Part shown: positions 27,732 through 37,598 of the stretch, piece by piece | How positions within the stretch are numbered: the stretch's first letter is position 1 | How the letters are laid out: each line of letters begins with the position of its first letter | From: Defluviitalea saccharophila | GTDB taxonomy: Bacteria; Bacillota; Clostridia; Lachnospirales; Defluviitaleaceae | NCBI RefSeq assembly: GCF_038396635.1 | Contig: NZ_CP121687.1 | Span: forward strand, 1,302,001 to 1,366,000 | Direction of reading: 5' to 3' | Length of the DNA stretch: 64,000 nt | The notes under the pieces: model-generated | Told to the model about the DNA's origin: nothing | Seen by the model: only the letters and a program-made list of their open reading frames with translations | Database searches by the model: none | Made by a program: the position numbers and the translations under genes

Positions 27732-28610
27732 CTAATACTCCATTTTATATACTAAATTGCCTTTACCATCCGCTGTAAAAATAATAGTACCGCTTTCATC
27801 TGTTCTTAATATTTCTATATTTTTCTCCAGAAGTCTAGTGATGATCTCCTCATGGGGATGACCATATTGGTTGTCTTTTCCTGCGGAAATTACTGCATAC
27901 TGTGGATTAACAGCTTCTAAGAATTCTTCTGATGTCGAGCTGCTGCTGCCATGATGACCAACCTTAAGAACATCCGATGCAATCTCTACATCTTTGTGAT
28001 CCAATATTTCTTCTTCCGATATTCTTTCTGCATCTCCCATAAACATAAAAGAACTCCTGCCAAATACTAAGCGAATGACTATAGAGTAATCGTTAAGTTC
28101 CTCGTATTCTTTGCTGTTAGGCGCTAGTATTGTCCATTCTGCATCTCCTAGTTTATAGCTTTCTCCAACTTTAGGCGTTGTTATTGTAAGATTTTTATTT
28201 TTAATAGCAGTAATAACATCTTTGAAGGTCTTAGTAGTGTTGACCACTTTGGGCATAAAGATTTGGTCGATATCAAAGTTGTCAATAACTGCATCAGACC
28301 CGCCTATATGATCTTCATGGGGATGGGTCCCTATCATATATTGCAGTTTTTCTACATTTTGTTCTTTAAGATAGTCTACTACCAGATCGCTGTCATTATT
28401 ATTGCCTGCGTCAATGAGCATATATTGATGATCCTGTTCAATAAGTATGGCATCTGCCTGACCCACATCTATGAAATGTACTTTAAGCTCACCACTCTGC
28501 TCTTCCTTAAATCTGGTTTCAATTTCGGTCGTACAGCCTTCAACACCAAAAATAAGAAAAAGCATTAGTGTTAAAAAGCTTATAAGCATTTTAAAATTAT
28601 ATTTTTTCAT
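27732..28610 (-). CDS. ComEC-like metallo-beta-lactamase fold lipoprotein
   Basis: The protein has 292 aa. A signal peptide ends in LIFGVEGC, a lipobox, so it is probably anchored outside the membrane. The metal site HPHEDHIGG, the GDAE strand and VGHHGSSSSTSEEFL match the nuclease-like C-terminal domain of ComEC/Rec2. It is of normal size for stand-alone members. It is likely to be a secreted metallohydrolase (nucleic acid or phosphodiester substrate inferred from the family). It is paired with the DUF3006 gene. Confidence 0.86.
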   Translation of the reverse strand: MKKYNFKMLISFLTLMLFLIFGVEGCTTEIETRFKEEQSGELKVHFIDVGQADAILIEQDHQYMLIDAGNNNDSDLVVDYLKEQNVEKLQYMIGTHPHEDHIGGSDAVIDNFDIDQIFMPKVVNTTKTFKDVITAIKNKNLTITTPKVGESYKLGDAEWTILAPNSKEYEELNDYSIVIRLVFGRSSFMFMGDAERISEEEILDHKDVEIASDVLKVGHHGSSSSTSEEFLEAVNPQYAVISAGKDNQYGHPHEEIITRLLEKNIEILRTDESGTIIFTADGKGNLVYKMEY

Positions 28611-28838
28611 GGTAATTTCCTAGCCCTTCTTAATGGTTTTATTTATAAAATCTTTACAGGGATATATCTATTATATTATGCACTTAAAGAAGTATGAAAA
28701 CCGCAATGGGTTTTCTATTGATTTTATCATACCTTTTATAAGCTTCCTAGCAAAATCTGCATATATATGCCATTATTCTACATAGCGCTATGAAATCCTT
28801 GCAGAGATTTTAATTAGCATTTTGCCATGCCTATCCGG

Positions 28839-28847
28839 CATAGTATA
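28839..28847 (+). promoter_or_regulatory. Possible sigma-E/K -10 element before the multicopper oxidase
   Basis: CATAGTATA fits the CATANNNTA consensus of mother-cell sigma factors and lies about 30 bp before the start. No convincing -35 is seen. CotA homologues are sigma-K controlled in Bacillus. Confidence 0.3.
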
Positions 28848-28875
28848 GTAGAAACTGCATTTAAGGAGGCGTGTT

Positions 28876-30487
28876 ATGACTCTTGAGCCTTTTGTAGATC
28901 CCCTGCCACTGGCAAGAACCTTACAGCCTAAGGAGCGTTACAAATGCTTTACTTATTATGAAGTTACAATGAAGGAATTTTTTCATAAGTTCCACTCGAA
29001 TCTTCCCAGTACAAAAGTTTGGGGATATGAAGGAGAAATTCCCGGTCCTACAATTGAGGTAACTCAAGGAGAATGTACCCATATAAAATGGATTAACGAC
29101 CTTCCTGATAAACATTTGCTGCCAATTGATCGTACACTTACTTCATAGCTCGGGTAAAAATATGCCTAATGTCCGTACTGTTGTTCATCTCCACGGAGCA
29201 GAGGTAGAACCTGAGAGCGACGGGCATCCAGAGGCATGGTTTACAAGAGATTTTGCCCAGTGTGGCCCTCGCTTTGAACATACGGTTTATAAATATTCTA
29301 ACAATCAAAGACCAACTACCCTCTGGTACCATGACCATGCCATAGGAATTACTCGTTTAAATGTATATGCTGGCCTGGCAGGAATGTACATTATTCGCAA
29401 CGAGGAGGAGAATGCTCTTAATCTTCCTGCCGGAAAATATGAAATTCCTTTACTCATTCAAGATAAATCCTTTAATGAGGATGGCTCTCTCTTTTATCCG
29501 AGAACAGTAAATAATCCTCCTCCTGAGTTTCCTAATCCTTCGATTACACCAGGCGTTGCAGGAGATTTTATTGTCGTAAACGGAAAGATATGGCCTTACC
29601 TGGAAGTTGAACAAAGAAAATATCGCTTCCGCATTTTAAATGGTTCTAATGAGAGATTTTATCGCATGAGGCTAGATTCCGGCCAGCCCTTTATACAAAT
29701 AGGTTCCGATGGAGGATTGTTGCAAAAACCAGTTACAATGGAGGAAATCACTATAGCACCATCAGAACGGGTAGATGTTATTATTGATTTTACAGAGCAA
29801 CCCCTAGATTCAAAGATTATACTCACAAATACGGCACGTACTCCTTTTGATTTCGGTGCTCCTCCCGACCCTGAAACTACAGGATTAATCATGCAATTTA
29901 GAGTTATTCCCAGAGAAGGCCCTGACGAAAGTGAAGTACCAAAGTTTCTGAGTACTATAAAAAGATTCAAGGAGTGTGAAGCTAACAGAACAAGGGATAT
30001 CACTCTGGATGTAACTCAAGATAGGTATGGAAGACTTATGTTCATGTTAAACAATCACATGTTTATGGATAAAATTACAGAAAATCCGATTCTTGGAGAT
30101 GTAGAAATCTGGAGAATTATTAATCAAGGAATTGCTGTACATCCTATTCATATTCACCTTATTCAATTTCAAATTCTCGACCGTATTCCATTTGATGTGG
30201 AAGCCTATAATCTAAAAGGCCAGCTACGCTTTACAGGTGATCCTGAACCTCCTCTGCCTAATGAGCAGGGATGGAAGGATACCGTTCAAGCCTTCCCCGG
30301 ATTTGTCACCCGAGTAATTATGCGTTTTGCTCCTTATACAGGACGATATGTATATCACTGCCATATTTTAGAGCACGAAGACCATGATATGATGCGTCAA
30401 TTTGAGGTTATTCCAAGAAAATTTAGACCCTGCGTCAATGATGAATGCTCGGAGTGCTCACAAAGTTACAGATGTATATGTGAATAA
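28876..30487 (+). pseudogene. CotA-like multicopper oxidase interrupted by a 4-bp duplication
   Basis: The gene starts at ATG 28876 (AAGGAGGCG upstream). Codons 1-90 read normally until a TAG at 29146. The remaining 447 codons continue in another frame from VHLHGAEVEPESDGHPEAW. The break is a tandem ACTT-ACTT at 29136-29143; removing one copy restores IDRTLHSSGKN, the expected join. All four copper motifs survive in the second frame: HLHG, WYHDHA, HPIHIHL and HCHILEHEDH. The intact protein would be a spore-coat laccase or bilirubin-oxidase-like enzyme. A short Cys-rich tail (CVNDECSECSQSYRCIC) is unusual. The cause may be a recent mutation, phase variation or a base-calling error. Confidence 0.85.
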
Positions 30488-30494
30488 GCAATGA

Positions 30495-30528
30495 AAAAAC
30501 ACCAATCTTTTTTACGATTGGTGTTTTT
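30495..30528. terminator. Bidirectional terminator
   Basis: A 13-bp perfect stem (AAAAACACCAATC, GATTGGTGTTTTT) with A-run and T-run on either side serves the convergent oxidase and PH-like genes. Confidence 0.85.
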
Positions 30529-30547
30529 CGTTTTGATTACATTAGTA

Positions 30548-30931
30548 CTATCCTATTACATAACTGTTTATAATATCGTATACCTTGAGTAGAAGGTTAT
30601 TCATATTTTTGCTTTTGAAGAACTTAAGTTCAATGCTGATTCCGCCGGACATTGTCAACTTTATTTCAGAATCCAAATCAAATGTACCTGCGGTTTCAAC
30701 AGCATATGTAATGATATTTTTATAAGGTATGGTGTAGTATTCTATTTTCTTTCCTGTTATTCCTTGTTTGTCGGCAACTAGTATCCGTTTATCAGTAAAT
30801 ACCGCAACATCCCTTACCGTTTTTACTGCAAAATGTACAACTTCATTTTTTGATATGAATGGTTGAAGGCTTGGAGAAAGTGGCACTTCTTCATAGAAAT
30901 TAAAGATTTTGTTTAAACTCACATCTGCCAT
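30548..30931 (-). CDS. Bacterial PH-domain protein
   Basis: The protein has about 127 aa from ATG 30931, which has GGAGG 7 nt upstream; the open frame extends further but without a better start. VRDVAVFTDKRILVADKQG, YTIPYKNIITYAVET and SIELKFFKSKNMNNLLLKVY fit the bPH_1 family, whose members act in unknown ways, often with membrane partners. It follows the nitroreductase gene. Confidence 0.78.
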   Translation of the reverse strand: MADVSLNKIFNFYEEVPLSPSLQPFISKNEVVHFAVKTVRDVAVFTDKRILVADKQGITGKKIEYYTIPYKNIITYAVETAGTFDLDSEIKLTMSGGISIELKFFKSKNMNNLLLKVYDIINSYVIG

Positions 30932-30972
30932 AAAATTACCTCCAATAAAGATATTAGAATGAGCGTTGTTCT

Positions 30973-31485
30973 TTAATATCTTTCCCAACTAACCATATCT
31001 TTAATACTTTTTCTTTTTTTCTCCGGTTCGCTTTCTTCCATAGGGTATCCCATAGGAAGAAGAGCTATGACCTCTAAGTTTTCAGGCAGTTCCAATACTT
31101 CATGGCATTTTTTTGCATCAAAGGCACATACCCAACAGGTACCAAGTCCTAAATCGGTGGCAGCTAAAGTCATATGGTCAACGGCTATTGCAACATCAAT
31201 ATCACAATGATCCTTGCCGTCTTTTCTAATCCATGACTGAGAATGGTCCCCACAGGCAACTATTATAACCGGTGCACTCTGAAACCATGGGCGCGGATAG
31301 GTTTCTGCAACTTTACTTCTTATCTCTTCATCCGTAATAACAATAAAATGGCAGGGCTGATAATTCACTGCAGAAGGTGCAAGTATTCCTGCTTCCAGCA
31401 CTTGAAGAATTTTTTCTTTTTCTACAGCCATATCTTTGAACTTTCTAACAGAATATCTTTTCTTCGCAAGGTCAATAAAATTCAT
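30973..31485 (-). CDS. Nitroreductase family protein
   Basis: The protein has 170 aa. YSVRKFKDMAVEKEKILQVL, GILAPSAVNYQPCHFIVIT and TDLGLGTCWVCAFDAKK are FMN-binding nitroreductase motifs. It is likely an NAD(P)H-dependent flavin oxidoreductase; the substrate cannot be told. GGAGGAATAAGCA precedes the ATG. It sits upstream of the PH-domain gene on the same strand. Confidence 0.9.
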   Translation of the reverse strand: MNFIDLAKKRYSVRKFKDMAVEKEKILQVLEAGILAPSAVNYQPCHFIVITDEEIRSKVAETYPRPWFQSAPVIIVACGDHSQSWIRKDGKDHCDIDVAIAVDHMTLAATDLGLGTCWVCAFDAKKCHEVLELPENLEVIALLPMGYPMEESEPEKKRKSIKDMVSWERY

Positions 31486-31634
31486 TGCTTATTCCTCCTT
31501 ATACATTCTAAAAGTTAATTAAATTCTCTATCATCGAGCAGACTTTGTCAATGCTTCTTATTATTTCCCTCGGTATGTTTTTATACACATAAAATACTTC
31601 TCTTATTTTTAATTTTGAAATCACTTATATAAGG

Positions 31635-31665
31635 AAACCCGAGACATTAATTTTGCCTCGGGTTT
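31635..31665 (-). terminator. Terminator after the DUF4177 gene
   Basis: A 9-bp stem (AAACCCGAG, CTCGGGTTT) is followed by a T-rich tract on the minus strand. Confidence 0.7.
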
Positions 31666-31688
31666 TCTTGTCATTGATTCATTTCTCA

Positions 31689-31892
31689 TTATTGCACGGA
31701 AACAGCTCGCTTAAATACGACTGAACCTTCATCAGGCTGCGGATTCCATCCAATGCCCTCATGGGGTTTCTTCATTACACCAATAAGCTCCCATCCTTCT
31801 TTGCCATAGTTATTCAGTTCATCTTGCAAATTCGAAGGATCACCTAATCCCTGCACAGAATGAATTCCAACTACTTTGTATTCCCATTTCAT
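31689..31892 (-). CDS. DUF4177 protein
   Basis: The protein has 67 aa from the ATG at 31892, preceded by AAAGGAGAG; the open frame starts ten codons earlier without a ribosome binding site. KWEYKVVGI, LQDELNNYGKEGWELIGVM and GSVVFKR are DUF4177 motifs. The function is unknown. It has its own terminator. Confidence 0.82.
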   Translation of the reverse strand: MKWEYKVVGIHSVQGLGDPSNLQDELNNYGKEGWELIGVMKKPHEGIGWNPQPDEGSVVFKRAVSVQ

Positions 31893-32105
31893 ATCCCAGT
31901 CTCTCCTTTTGTCACAAAACATACTTATGTTTAGTTCTGCTTATGCTTTCTTTGAATTGATTTTTACTTAAAATCTCATTTCTATTTGTTGGATATTATT
32001 ATTTGCAAGAATGAACCTATTTATGCATATTCGACTCTAAGAATTTTCTCCAATACTAATCATAATGAATTTTATACATAAATGATTTCAGTCTAACAAA
32101 AATAA

Positions 32106-33944
32106 TCAATAGCAAATGACAGGGGTACCGACCTCAATATCATTAAAAATATCCCTGGCTACATTATATGGACAATTGATACATCCGTGGGAACCGTTTG
32201 TTTTATATATATTTCCTCCAAACCTGCTCCTCCAAGTGGCATCATGGATACCAATGTCGCCATTGAAAGGCATCCAAAAACTGACGGGAGCAGCATAGCC
32301 CGGTCCCCTTAGAATAGCATTTCTTTGTTTGTATTTTAACCTATAAACACCCTTTGGCGTTGTATGATTCGTACTAACATTGCCGGTAACAACAGGTCCT
32401 TCTGTGATGAGTGTACCGTTTTTATAAAACCATAAATATTGATTGGTTAGATCTATTTCTACATAAGTATTGCCTATGTCGTTGCTATTTCGCGAAAAGG
32501 CAGTTTGAATGTATGCTGGTTCTCTCGTCTCAATTGTTCCTTCTTTTATAGCTTGAATGAGATACTGGGCTTCTTCATCTTGATTAATATACCAGCCATA
32601 GTCGCCACCACCTACAGTTATCTTTTCTCCTGAGGATGTAATAAACTCCCTCGTTCTGCCGATTGTATTATAAGTTTTAGAGAGTTCCTTAACATATTCT
32701 TTGACCTTTTCTTCGTAAAAGGTAATCTGATAGTTTTCATCAATCGAAAGCCATTGATGGATCATTGAGTCATCTAAAATTTCCTGCCTATCCCCAAAAT
32801 TATAGGTAATTTTTGAAGATATGTATTGATTAAGCGTGTCTTTGGCTTCAATAATTTTAGGAGATGTAGAATTGTATTGGGATTTTATATAACAATCTGC
32901 TAATTCCAGATCCAATTCAGACTCTTGCTGAAGTATTGAATCTGCCACGGCGGAAAATAGAAGTTCTTTATCTACCTTGGTTCCGGAAACTTCTTCTATA
33001 ATGACATACTGATTATTTATGTATTTAATTTCGGGATTTTTAGGTTCTATGATCTGCTTGCTGTCAAAACAAGAAAGCTGATCAATTCGTTCCTTTAATA
33101 ACTGTTCATCGTATTGAACTTCAACTGTCATTTTGGAGTTCTCTTTGTTAAAAAGCGCTGCAACCCATTTCAATGGCTTTTGACTGTCTTTAAAATTCCT
33201 AAAGGCATCCTCCGAACGATATTTTAATCCTATTTCTTCTCCTTTAAATTGCTCCGTTTTGCCTCCTCTTTCTTTAAGGGTCAGCGTATAATTTTGAAGT
33301 CTGGACATCAGGATTGCTTGTGCTTCCTCTATAGTCTTTCCCGAAACATCAATGGAGTTAATTTGTGATCCAAAATAATAATGTCCTGTAAAATAAATCG
33401 CCAGTCCAAAATAAATGCCCAGGATAGTGCAAACAAAAATGGTTATTCCAATGGCAATTTTTTTGTGTTTTATTATTGGATGCCGTACTGGTTCGTCTAC
33501 AGGTTCTTCTGTTGATTCGTTTATTGGTTTTTCTATCGATTCTTCACAGGGGTCTTGCGAGAGTTCTTCGATTGGCTCTTCTATTTGATCTTCTATTGAT
33601 TCTCCTATTACTTCAGAGGGGTACTGCGATGGGTTTTCTATTGGTTCTTCTGGTTCTACTGCCAATGCTTTCGAAAGTTCATGTGATAATTCTTCTATGG
33701 GTTCTTCTATAAATTCTTCTACTGGATCTTGTAAAGGCTCTTTTGCTGATTCTTCTTTTGATTCTTCTACGAGTTCTTGTAAGGGTTCTTCTAAGGGCTC
33801 TTCCAACGGTTCTTGTATAGGTTCTTCTATAGTTTCTTCTATAGTTTCTTCTATAGTTTCTTCCATAGGTTCTTCTATAGGCACTTCTGTGATCTTTTCT
33901 TCTTGATTGTTTGAAAGTTCTTCTATTTGCCTATCCAGTTCCAT
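32106..33944 (-). CDS. L,D-transpeptidase with repetitive acidic cytoplasmic tail
   Basis: The protein has 612 aa. Residues 1-158 are a Glu/Pro/Ile repeat region (units such as EETI and EEPIEE). A membrane segment spans about 162-185. Two peptidoglycan-binding-like repeats (PG_binding_4) follow at 200-460. The YkuD catalytic domain at 485-612 ends in SHGCINCPYNVARDIF with the active Cys. It would make 3-3 crosslinks in the cell wall or spore cortex. The long acidic cytoplasmic tail is not normal for the family. AAGGGGTGGG precedes the ATG. Confidence 0.9.
   Translation of the reverse strand: MELDRQIEELSNNQEEKITEVPIEEPMEETIEETIEETIEEPIQEPLEEPLEEPLQELVEESKEESAKEPLQDPVEEFIEEPIEELSHELSKALAVEPEEPIENPSQYPSEVIGESIEDQIEEPIEELSQDPCEESIEKPINESTEEPVDEPVRHPIIKHKKIAIGITIFVCTILGIYFGLAIYFTGHYYFGSQINSIDVSGKTIEEAQAILMSRLQNYTLTLKERGGKTEQFKGEEIGLKYRSEDAFRNFKDSQKPLKWVAALFNKENSKMTVEVQYDEQLLKERIDQLSCFDSKQIIEPKNPEIKYINNQYVIIEEVSGTKVDKELLFSAVADSILQQESELDLELADCYIKSQYNSTSPKIIEAKDTLNQYISSKITYNFGDRQEILDDSMIHQWLSIDENYQITFYEEKVKEYVKELSKTYNTIGRTREFITSSGEKITVGGGDYGWYINQDEEAQYLIQAIKEGTIETREPAYIQTAFSRNSNDIGNTYVEIDLTNQYLWFYKNGTLITEGPVVTGNVSTNHTTPKGVYRLKYKQRNAILRGPGYAAPVSFWMPFNGDIGIHDATWRSRFGGNIYKTNGSHGCINCPYNVARDIFNDIEVGTPVICY
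33821..33880. repeat. 12-bp tandem repeat in the L,D-transpeptidase gene
   Basis: Five units of the form (G/T)TTCTT(C)TATAG stand in tandem and encode E-E-T/P-I repeats. The frame is kept, so copy-number change would alter tail length without breaking the gene. Confidence 0.85.
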
Positions 33945-34077
33945 TTCCGCAATCCCACCCCTTCAATACAACAAGAATTTGAATACTCTACATTCATTCT
34001 ATGTTGTAATGATGGGGTTAAGACTACTATTACTCAGCTCTAATTCGTTAATAGCCAATTTATTAAAATGTAGTTCT

Positions 34078-34962
34078 TTAAAATAAAGACACTTGAGTAT
34101 ACCCATACCCTTGCTTGTAACGTTGAATGATATCGGGCATTTTATAAAGAATTCCCAGTTTCTCACATTCCTTTTTTAATAAATGCCATAATACCTTAGC
34201 TTTTGGAGATGAACATTGATAAGAATTTCCGTAGGTTCTTATGTATTTCTGCTTGATATTCGGAAAGTGCACATCAAGTTTTTTATAATACCAGTCCCTT
34301 TGATTTTGTCTTAGAGTTACTCCAAAGGCAGGATAGATGAATTTAGCTCCGCTTTTATGGGCAAGATGAATGATACCCATTATATTCTCTTCATTGTCTT
34401 CTATAAAAGGAAGTACCGGCATAAGCAGGATACCGACAAATATCCCATGATCAGAAAGCTTTTTAATTGCTTCGAACCGTTTTGAAGATAGCGCCACATT
34501 TGGTTCAATCTTTTTGCATAATGCGTCATCACAGGTGGTGATTGTGATTTTAGCTAAAACAGGAGAATGGGTTTGTATGGATTTTAATAAATCGATATCC
34601 CTTACAATCAAATCACTTTTTGTGGCTATAGAAACACCAAAGCCATATTTATGTATGAGCTTTAAAGCTCCCCTTGTTAATTCATATTCTTTTTCAAAAG
34701 GATTGTACGGATCGCTCATGGCTCCCATACCTACTACTCCGGTTTTTCTTTTCGATTTTAAGTCCCGTGCAATAATCTCTAAAGCATTTTCCTTTGCTCG
34801 AACTCTGTCAAAATCCTCTATCCCATAACATTCACTGCGGCTGTCACAATAAATACAGCCGTGACAGCATCCTTTATAAATATTCATATTATAATTGTTT
34901 CCAAACCATTGCTCATTGGAAGAATATCCGGAAACAATGGTCTTTGCCTTTATAAATTCCAT
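34078..34962 (-). CDS. Radical SAM protein (SplB-like / Rv2578c family)
   Basis: The protein has 294 aa. The cluster motif is C-x3-C-x2-C in YKGCCHGCIYCDSRSECYG. VVGMGAMSDPYNPFEKEY and ITTCDDALCKKIEPN are further family motifs. It binds a 4Fe-4S cluster and S-adenosylmethionine; no substrate is assigned. GAGAAGG precedes the ATG. It stands alone between the transpeptidase and hexosaminidase genes. Confidence 0.87.
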   Translation of the reverse strand: MEFIKAKTIVSGYSSNEQWFGNNYNMNIYKGCCHGCIYCDSRSECYGIEDFDRVRAKENALEIIARDLKSKRKTGVVGMGAMSDPYNPFEKEYELTRGALKLIHKYGFGVSIATKSDLIVRDIDLLKSIQTHSPVLAKITITTCDDALCKKIEPNVALSSKRFEAIKKLSDHGIFVGILLMPVLPFIEDNEENIMGIIHLAHKSGAKFIYPAFGVTLRQNQRDWYYKKLDVHFPNIKQKYIRTYGNSYQCSSPKAKVLWHLLKKECEKLGILYKMPDIIQRYKQGYGYTQVSLF

Positions 34963-35280
34963 ATTTTAACCTTCTCTCCGTCCCCAACAGTCTACTTTCT
35001 CCAAAGCCATGACAGTGAATAATTCTAACTGCTTTGCATAACAACCCTGAGTATCATTGACAGTGTAAAAATTAAAACCATGACTATTGAACGCTTGCTT
35101 TTCATGGTTTCAATTCTTACTGTAACTTAAAGTATAATTTAAAGTTTAACTTAAAGTATAGCTTGAAAATTTTCTTTATTATATCATATGAAAGTAGCTG
35201 ATTGTCTGTTTTTATACATTGAGTATCTTTACGGTATTAAAGCATCGTCTACCCAAAATTTTATTGCCCTGAGATAGAAA
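34963..35280. other. Intergenic region with 12-bp tandem repeats
   Basis: Three and a part copies of a 12-bp unit (TAACTTAAAGTA, TAATTTAAAGTT, TAACTTAAAGTA) lie at 35123-35158, followed by a diverged fourth. No gene or structured RNA is evident; a promoter for the radical SAM gene probably lies here. Confidence 0.6.
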
Positions 35281-35313
35281 AAGCGATTTTCAGTAAACTA
35301 CTGAAAATCGCTT
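35281..35313 (-). terminator. Terminator overlapping the 3' end of the nagZ-like gene
   Basis: A perfect 15-bp stem (AAGCGATTTTCAGTA, TACTGAAAATCGCTT) with the gene's TAG stop touching the loop is followed by TTTC on the minus strand. Confidence 0.85.
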
Positions 35314-36629
35314 AAATCATTATCACTAATAATCTCTTTTTGGAGTTTTAACTTCAAAATTTTTCTTACGCTTTCATCAATGCGTTCTTCTAAGATATCC
35401 CCTTTTCGTACGGCATCTTCTAATGCCTCCACAGAGTCTTCCAAGCTTGATGGACATAGAAGAATATCCACTCCGGCTTTCACCGCATGAATAGCACCAG
35501 AGGAGGAATCGTAATAATTCGTTATAGCCTGCATATTAAGGGCATCGGTAATAACAATTCCCTTAAAATTCAGTTCATTCTTCAGAATATCTGTAACGAT
35601 TTTATGGGAAAATGTTGCCGGAACCTCATCAATATCCGGAACGATAAGATGACCGATCATAACCATATCGGCTCCGGCATCGATTCCTGCTTTAAAGGGT
35701 AAAAACTCTTCTTTACGAAGCTGATCTAAGGATTTGGTTACATACGCGGCATCATAATGAGAATCCACCTTTGTATCTCCATGACCTGGAAAATGCTTTA
35801 AGGAACAAATCATCCCTTTGTCTCTAAAGCCTTGGACTGCAGCCGATACCAGCTCAGAAGCCTGTTCAAAATCATCGCTGTAGGCACGATCCCCAATGAC
35901 GGTATTTTCGGGATTGGACCATACATCTGCCACTGGAGCAAAAGCTGTATTAAATCCGTATTTTCCGATTGAATCGGCAATCAATGAAGCATTCTCATAA
36001 GCTTTATCTTTCCCCATATCTTTATAAGTCAACATAGCATCCAAAGAATAGGGATGAAGGGTTTCCATAACTCTGGCAACTCGCCCTCCTTCTTCATCAC
36101 TGGCAATAAAGAGAGAAATATTAGAATATGACTGCATGTCTTGAATCATACTGGATACTTGCTCTTCGCTATTTAAGTTTCCTTTTTGAAAGAGTACTCC
36201 GCCAACAGGATATTCTTTTAATGCATTCTTCGTAATATCTCCTGCTACTGTCGTATTCGTCACTCCGGTCAATGAGTCTGCAAATACTATAAACATCTGG
36301 CATACTTTTTGGTGCAGGTCCATTTGATTGAGAATTTCATTTACCAGAGCATCTTCTCTTTCTTTTTCTTTATCTAAATCTGTTGAATTGTCGTTGCTTT
36401 CCTTGTCTGTCTCGTTTTCTTTTGATCCATTTTTATTAGGTCCTGCATTATTATTCGTCGTATCTTGATTGGATGAATCAGAGATATTATCTGTATTCTG
36501 ATGATTGCCTGCAATTTCGTTGAAAAAGTTAAGTTTAAGGATCACCATAACAATTGCAAGAAGTGCTATAATGATCAAAACAATAAGAAGTATTCTTTTC
36601 CAAATTGTAGTCTTTTCGCTTCTTTTCAT
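35298..36629 (-). CDS. nagZ: Glycoside hydrolase family 3 beta-N-acetylhexosaminidase, membrane-anchored
   Basis: The protein has 443 aa. A membrane segment at about 12-34 is followed by a Ser/Asn/Asp-rich linker to residue 85. The GH3 barrel shows SLKHFPGHGDTKVDSHYD (His/Asp acid pair) and GIVITDALNMQAI (nucleophile Asp). It probably releases N-acetylglucosamine from peptidoglycan fragments outside the cell. AAGGGAAG precedes the ATG. It is single-gene with its own terminator. Confidence 0.9.
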   Translation of the reverse strand: MKRSEKTTIWKRILLIVLIIIALLAIVMVILKLNFFNEIAGNHQNTDNISDSSNQDTTNNNAGPNKNGSKENETDKESNDNSTDLDKEKEREDALVNEILNQMDLHQKVCQMFIVFADSLTGVTNTTVAGDITKNALKEYPVGGVLFQKGNLNSEEQVSSMIQDMQSYSNISLFIASDEEGGRVARVMETLHPYSLDAMLTYKDMGKDKAYENASLIADSIGKYGFNTAFAPVADVWSNPENTVIGDRAYSDDFEQASELVSAAVQGFRDKGMICSLKHFPGHGDTKVDSHYDAAYVTKSLDQLRKEEFLPFKAGIDAGADMVMIGHLIVPDIDEVPATFSHKIVTDILKNELNFKGIVITDALNMQAITNYYDSSSGAIHAVKAGVDILLCPSSLEDSVEALEDAVRKGDILEERIDESVRKILKLKLQKEIISDNDLSDFQ

Positions 36630-36773
36630 TTTCTAATACTTCCCTTTTATAAGATAGAGTTAACAAAGCATTAACACCCATGAGCGTATCTATAAACTCC
36701 GTAGCTACTTTTTAATCTTTGTCATATTCCAAAAACTTATACTACATCCCTTATATACAACCTCATTAAAACA

Positions 36774-37508
36774 CTAAAATTGTTGTTTGAAATCAATTCC
36801 TGCTTTCACTGCCTGGCTCATCTGATATTTTCGTTCAATGCAATAGGTACGCTTTCCCTTACGGAAATAAGTTCCTGTTTGCTTGAAACGAAAAGGAACT
36901 CCAAACTCTATACATTGAGCTCTGGTTGAAAGAATCCAATCATAATCGCATAGTCTTGCATCTTTACCGGATTCACCGCCGCATATCACGTTTTCTATTA
37001 CATGATGATATTTCTCTAAATACTTTCTAATATCAATAGCCTCCAACATTGGCTCATGAATAATCGAACGATGTTTAAGAGGCAGGTCCAAAAAAATAGG
37101 TAGTCGTTGATCTGTCATTTCTTGATTTTCACAGGTACAGCAGAGATGAACATTCTCATAGCCCTCACCCCAATCAGCGGGCAAGCTTTCATAAAATCGG
37201 TCGGGTCTTTTGGTTACTATGAAAAAATTCAGATCTGAACGTATTTTAATATATCTCCATGCATCTATACGCCACTCGTCAGCTATTGGATGAAAGAAAT
37301 CAGAGGTAAAACAGGTATATACAAAATCCCCATCCGCTTTAAGTTTATATTCGCCTTTACGGTCTTTCTTAATCGGCAGATCAAAGGATGCGGTCTTATG
37401 AACAACTGAAGCATCTCTATCAAATTCTGCATCCCGTCTATATACATAGCAGTGATAGCATCCCGGGCTGATTTTCGTACATCCATGCCACGGATTCCAA
37501 TTAGACAA
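36774..37508 (-). CDS. DUF5131 (phage Gp37/Gp68-like) protein
   Basis: The protein has 244 aa. NWNPWHGCTKISPGCYHCYV at the start and VICGGESGKDARLCDYDW with RFKQTGTYF are DUF5131 motifs. Its Cys pattern suggests a radical-SAM-like iron-sulfur site. The role is unknown; phage and plasmid copies are common. The start is TTG, 8 nt after GAGGAGG; no ATG fits. It stands alone. Confidence 0.85.
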   Translation of the reverse strand: MSNWNPWHGCTKISPGCYHCYVYRRDAEFDRDASVVHKTASFDLPIKKDRKGEYKLKADGDFVYTCFTSDFFHPIADEWRIDAWRYIKIRSDLNFFIVTKRPDRFYESLPADWGEGYENVHLCCTCENQEMTDQRLPIFLDLPLKHRSIIHEPMLEAIDIRKYLEKYHHVIENVICGGESGKDARLCDYDWILSTRAQCIEFGVPFRFKQTGTYFRKGKRTYCIERKYQMSQAVKAGIDFKQQF

Positions 37509-37598
37509 AAAGATTCCTCCTCTTCAACTTAGCATGACACCGTTCTATGAATTCATTCAGGATGCCAATTCATTAGAAGCATCTGTTATCCTTTCCAT

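Noticed and set aside
28876-30487. Programmed frameshifting in the multicopper oxidase
   Set aside because: No X XXY YYZ heptamer or hairpin at the junction; a 4-bp tandem duplication explains the break fully.
33470-33900. CRISPR-like array
   Set aside because: Repeats are 12 bp, tandem, in frame and lack spacers.
33697-33906. Plus-strand Ser/Gly-rich frame opposite the transpeptidase repeats
   Set aside because: It is the antisense shadow of the repetitive Glu/Pro tail.
35123-35158. 12-bp tandem repeats as regulator binding sites
   Set aside because: They are imperfect, AT-only sequence with no matching sites elsewhere in the window; not enough to call iterons or operators.
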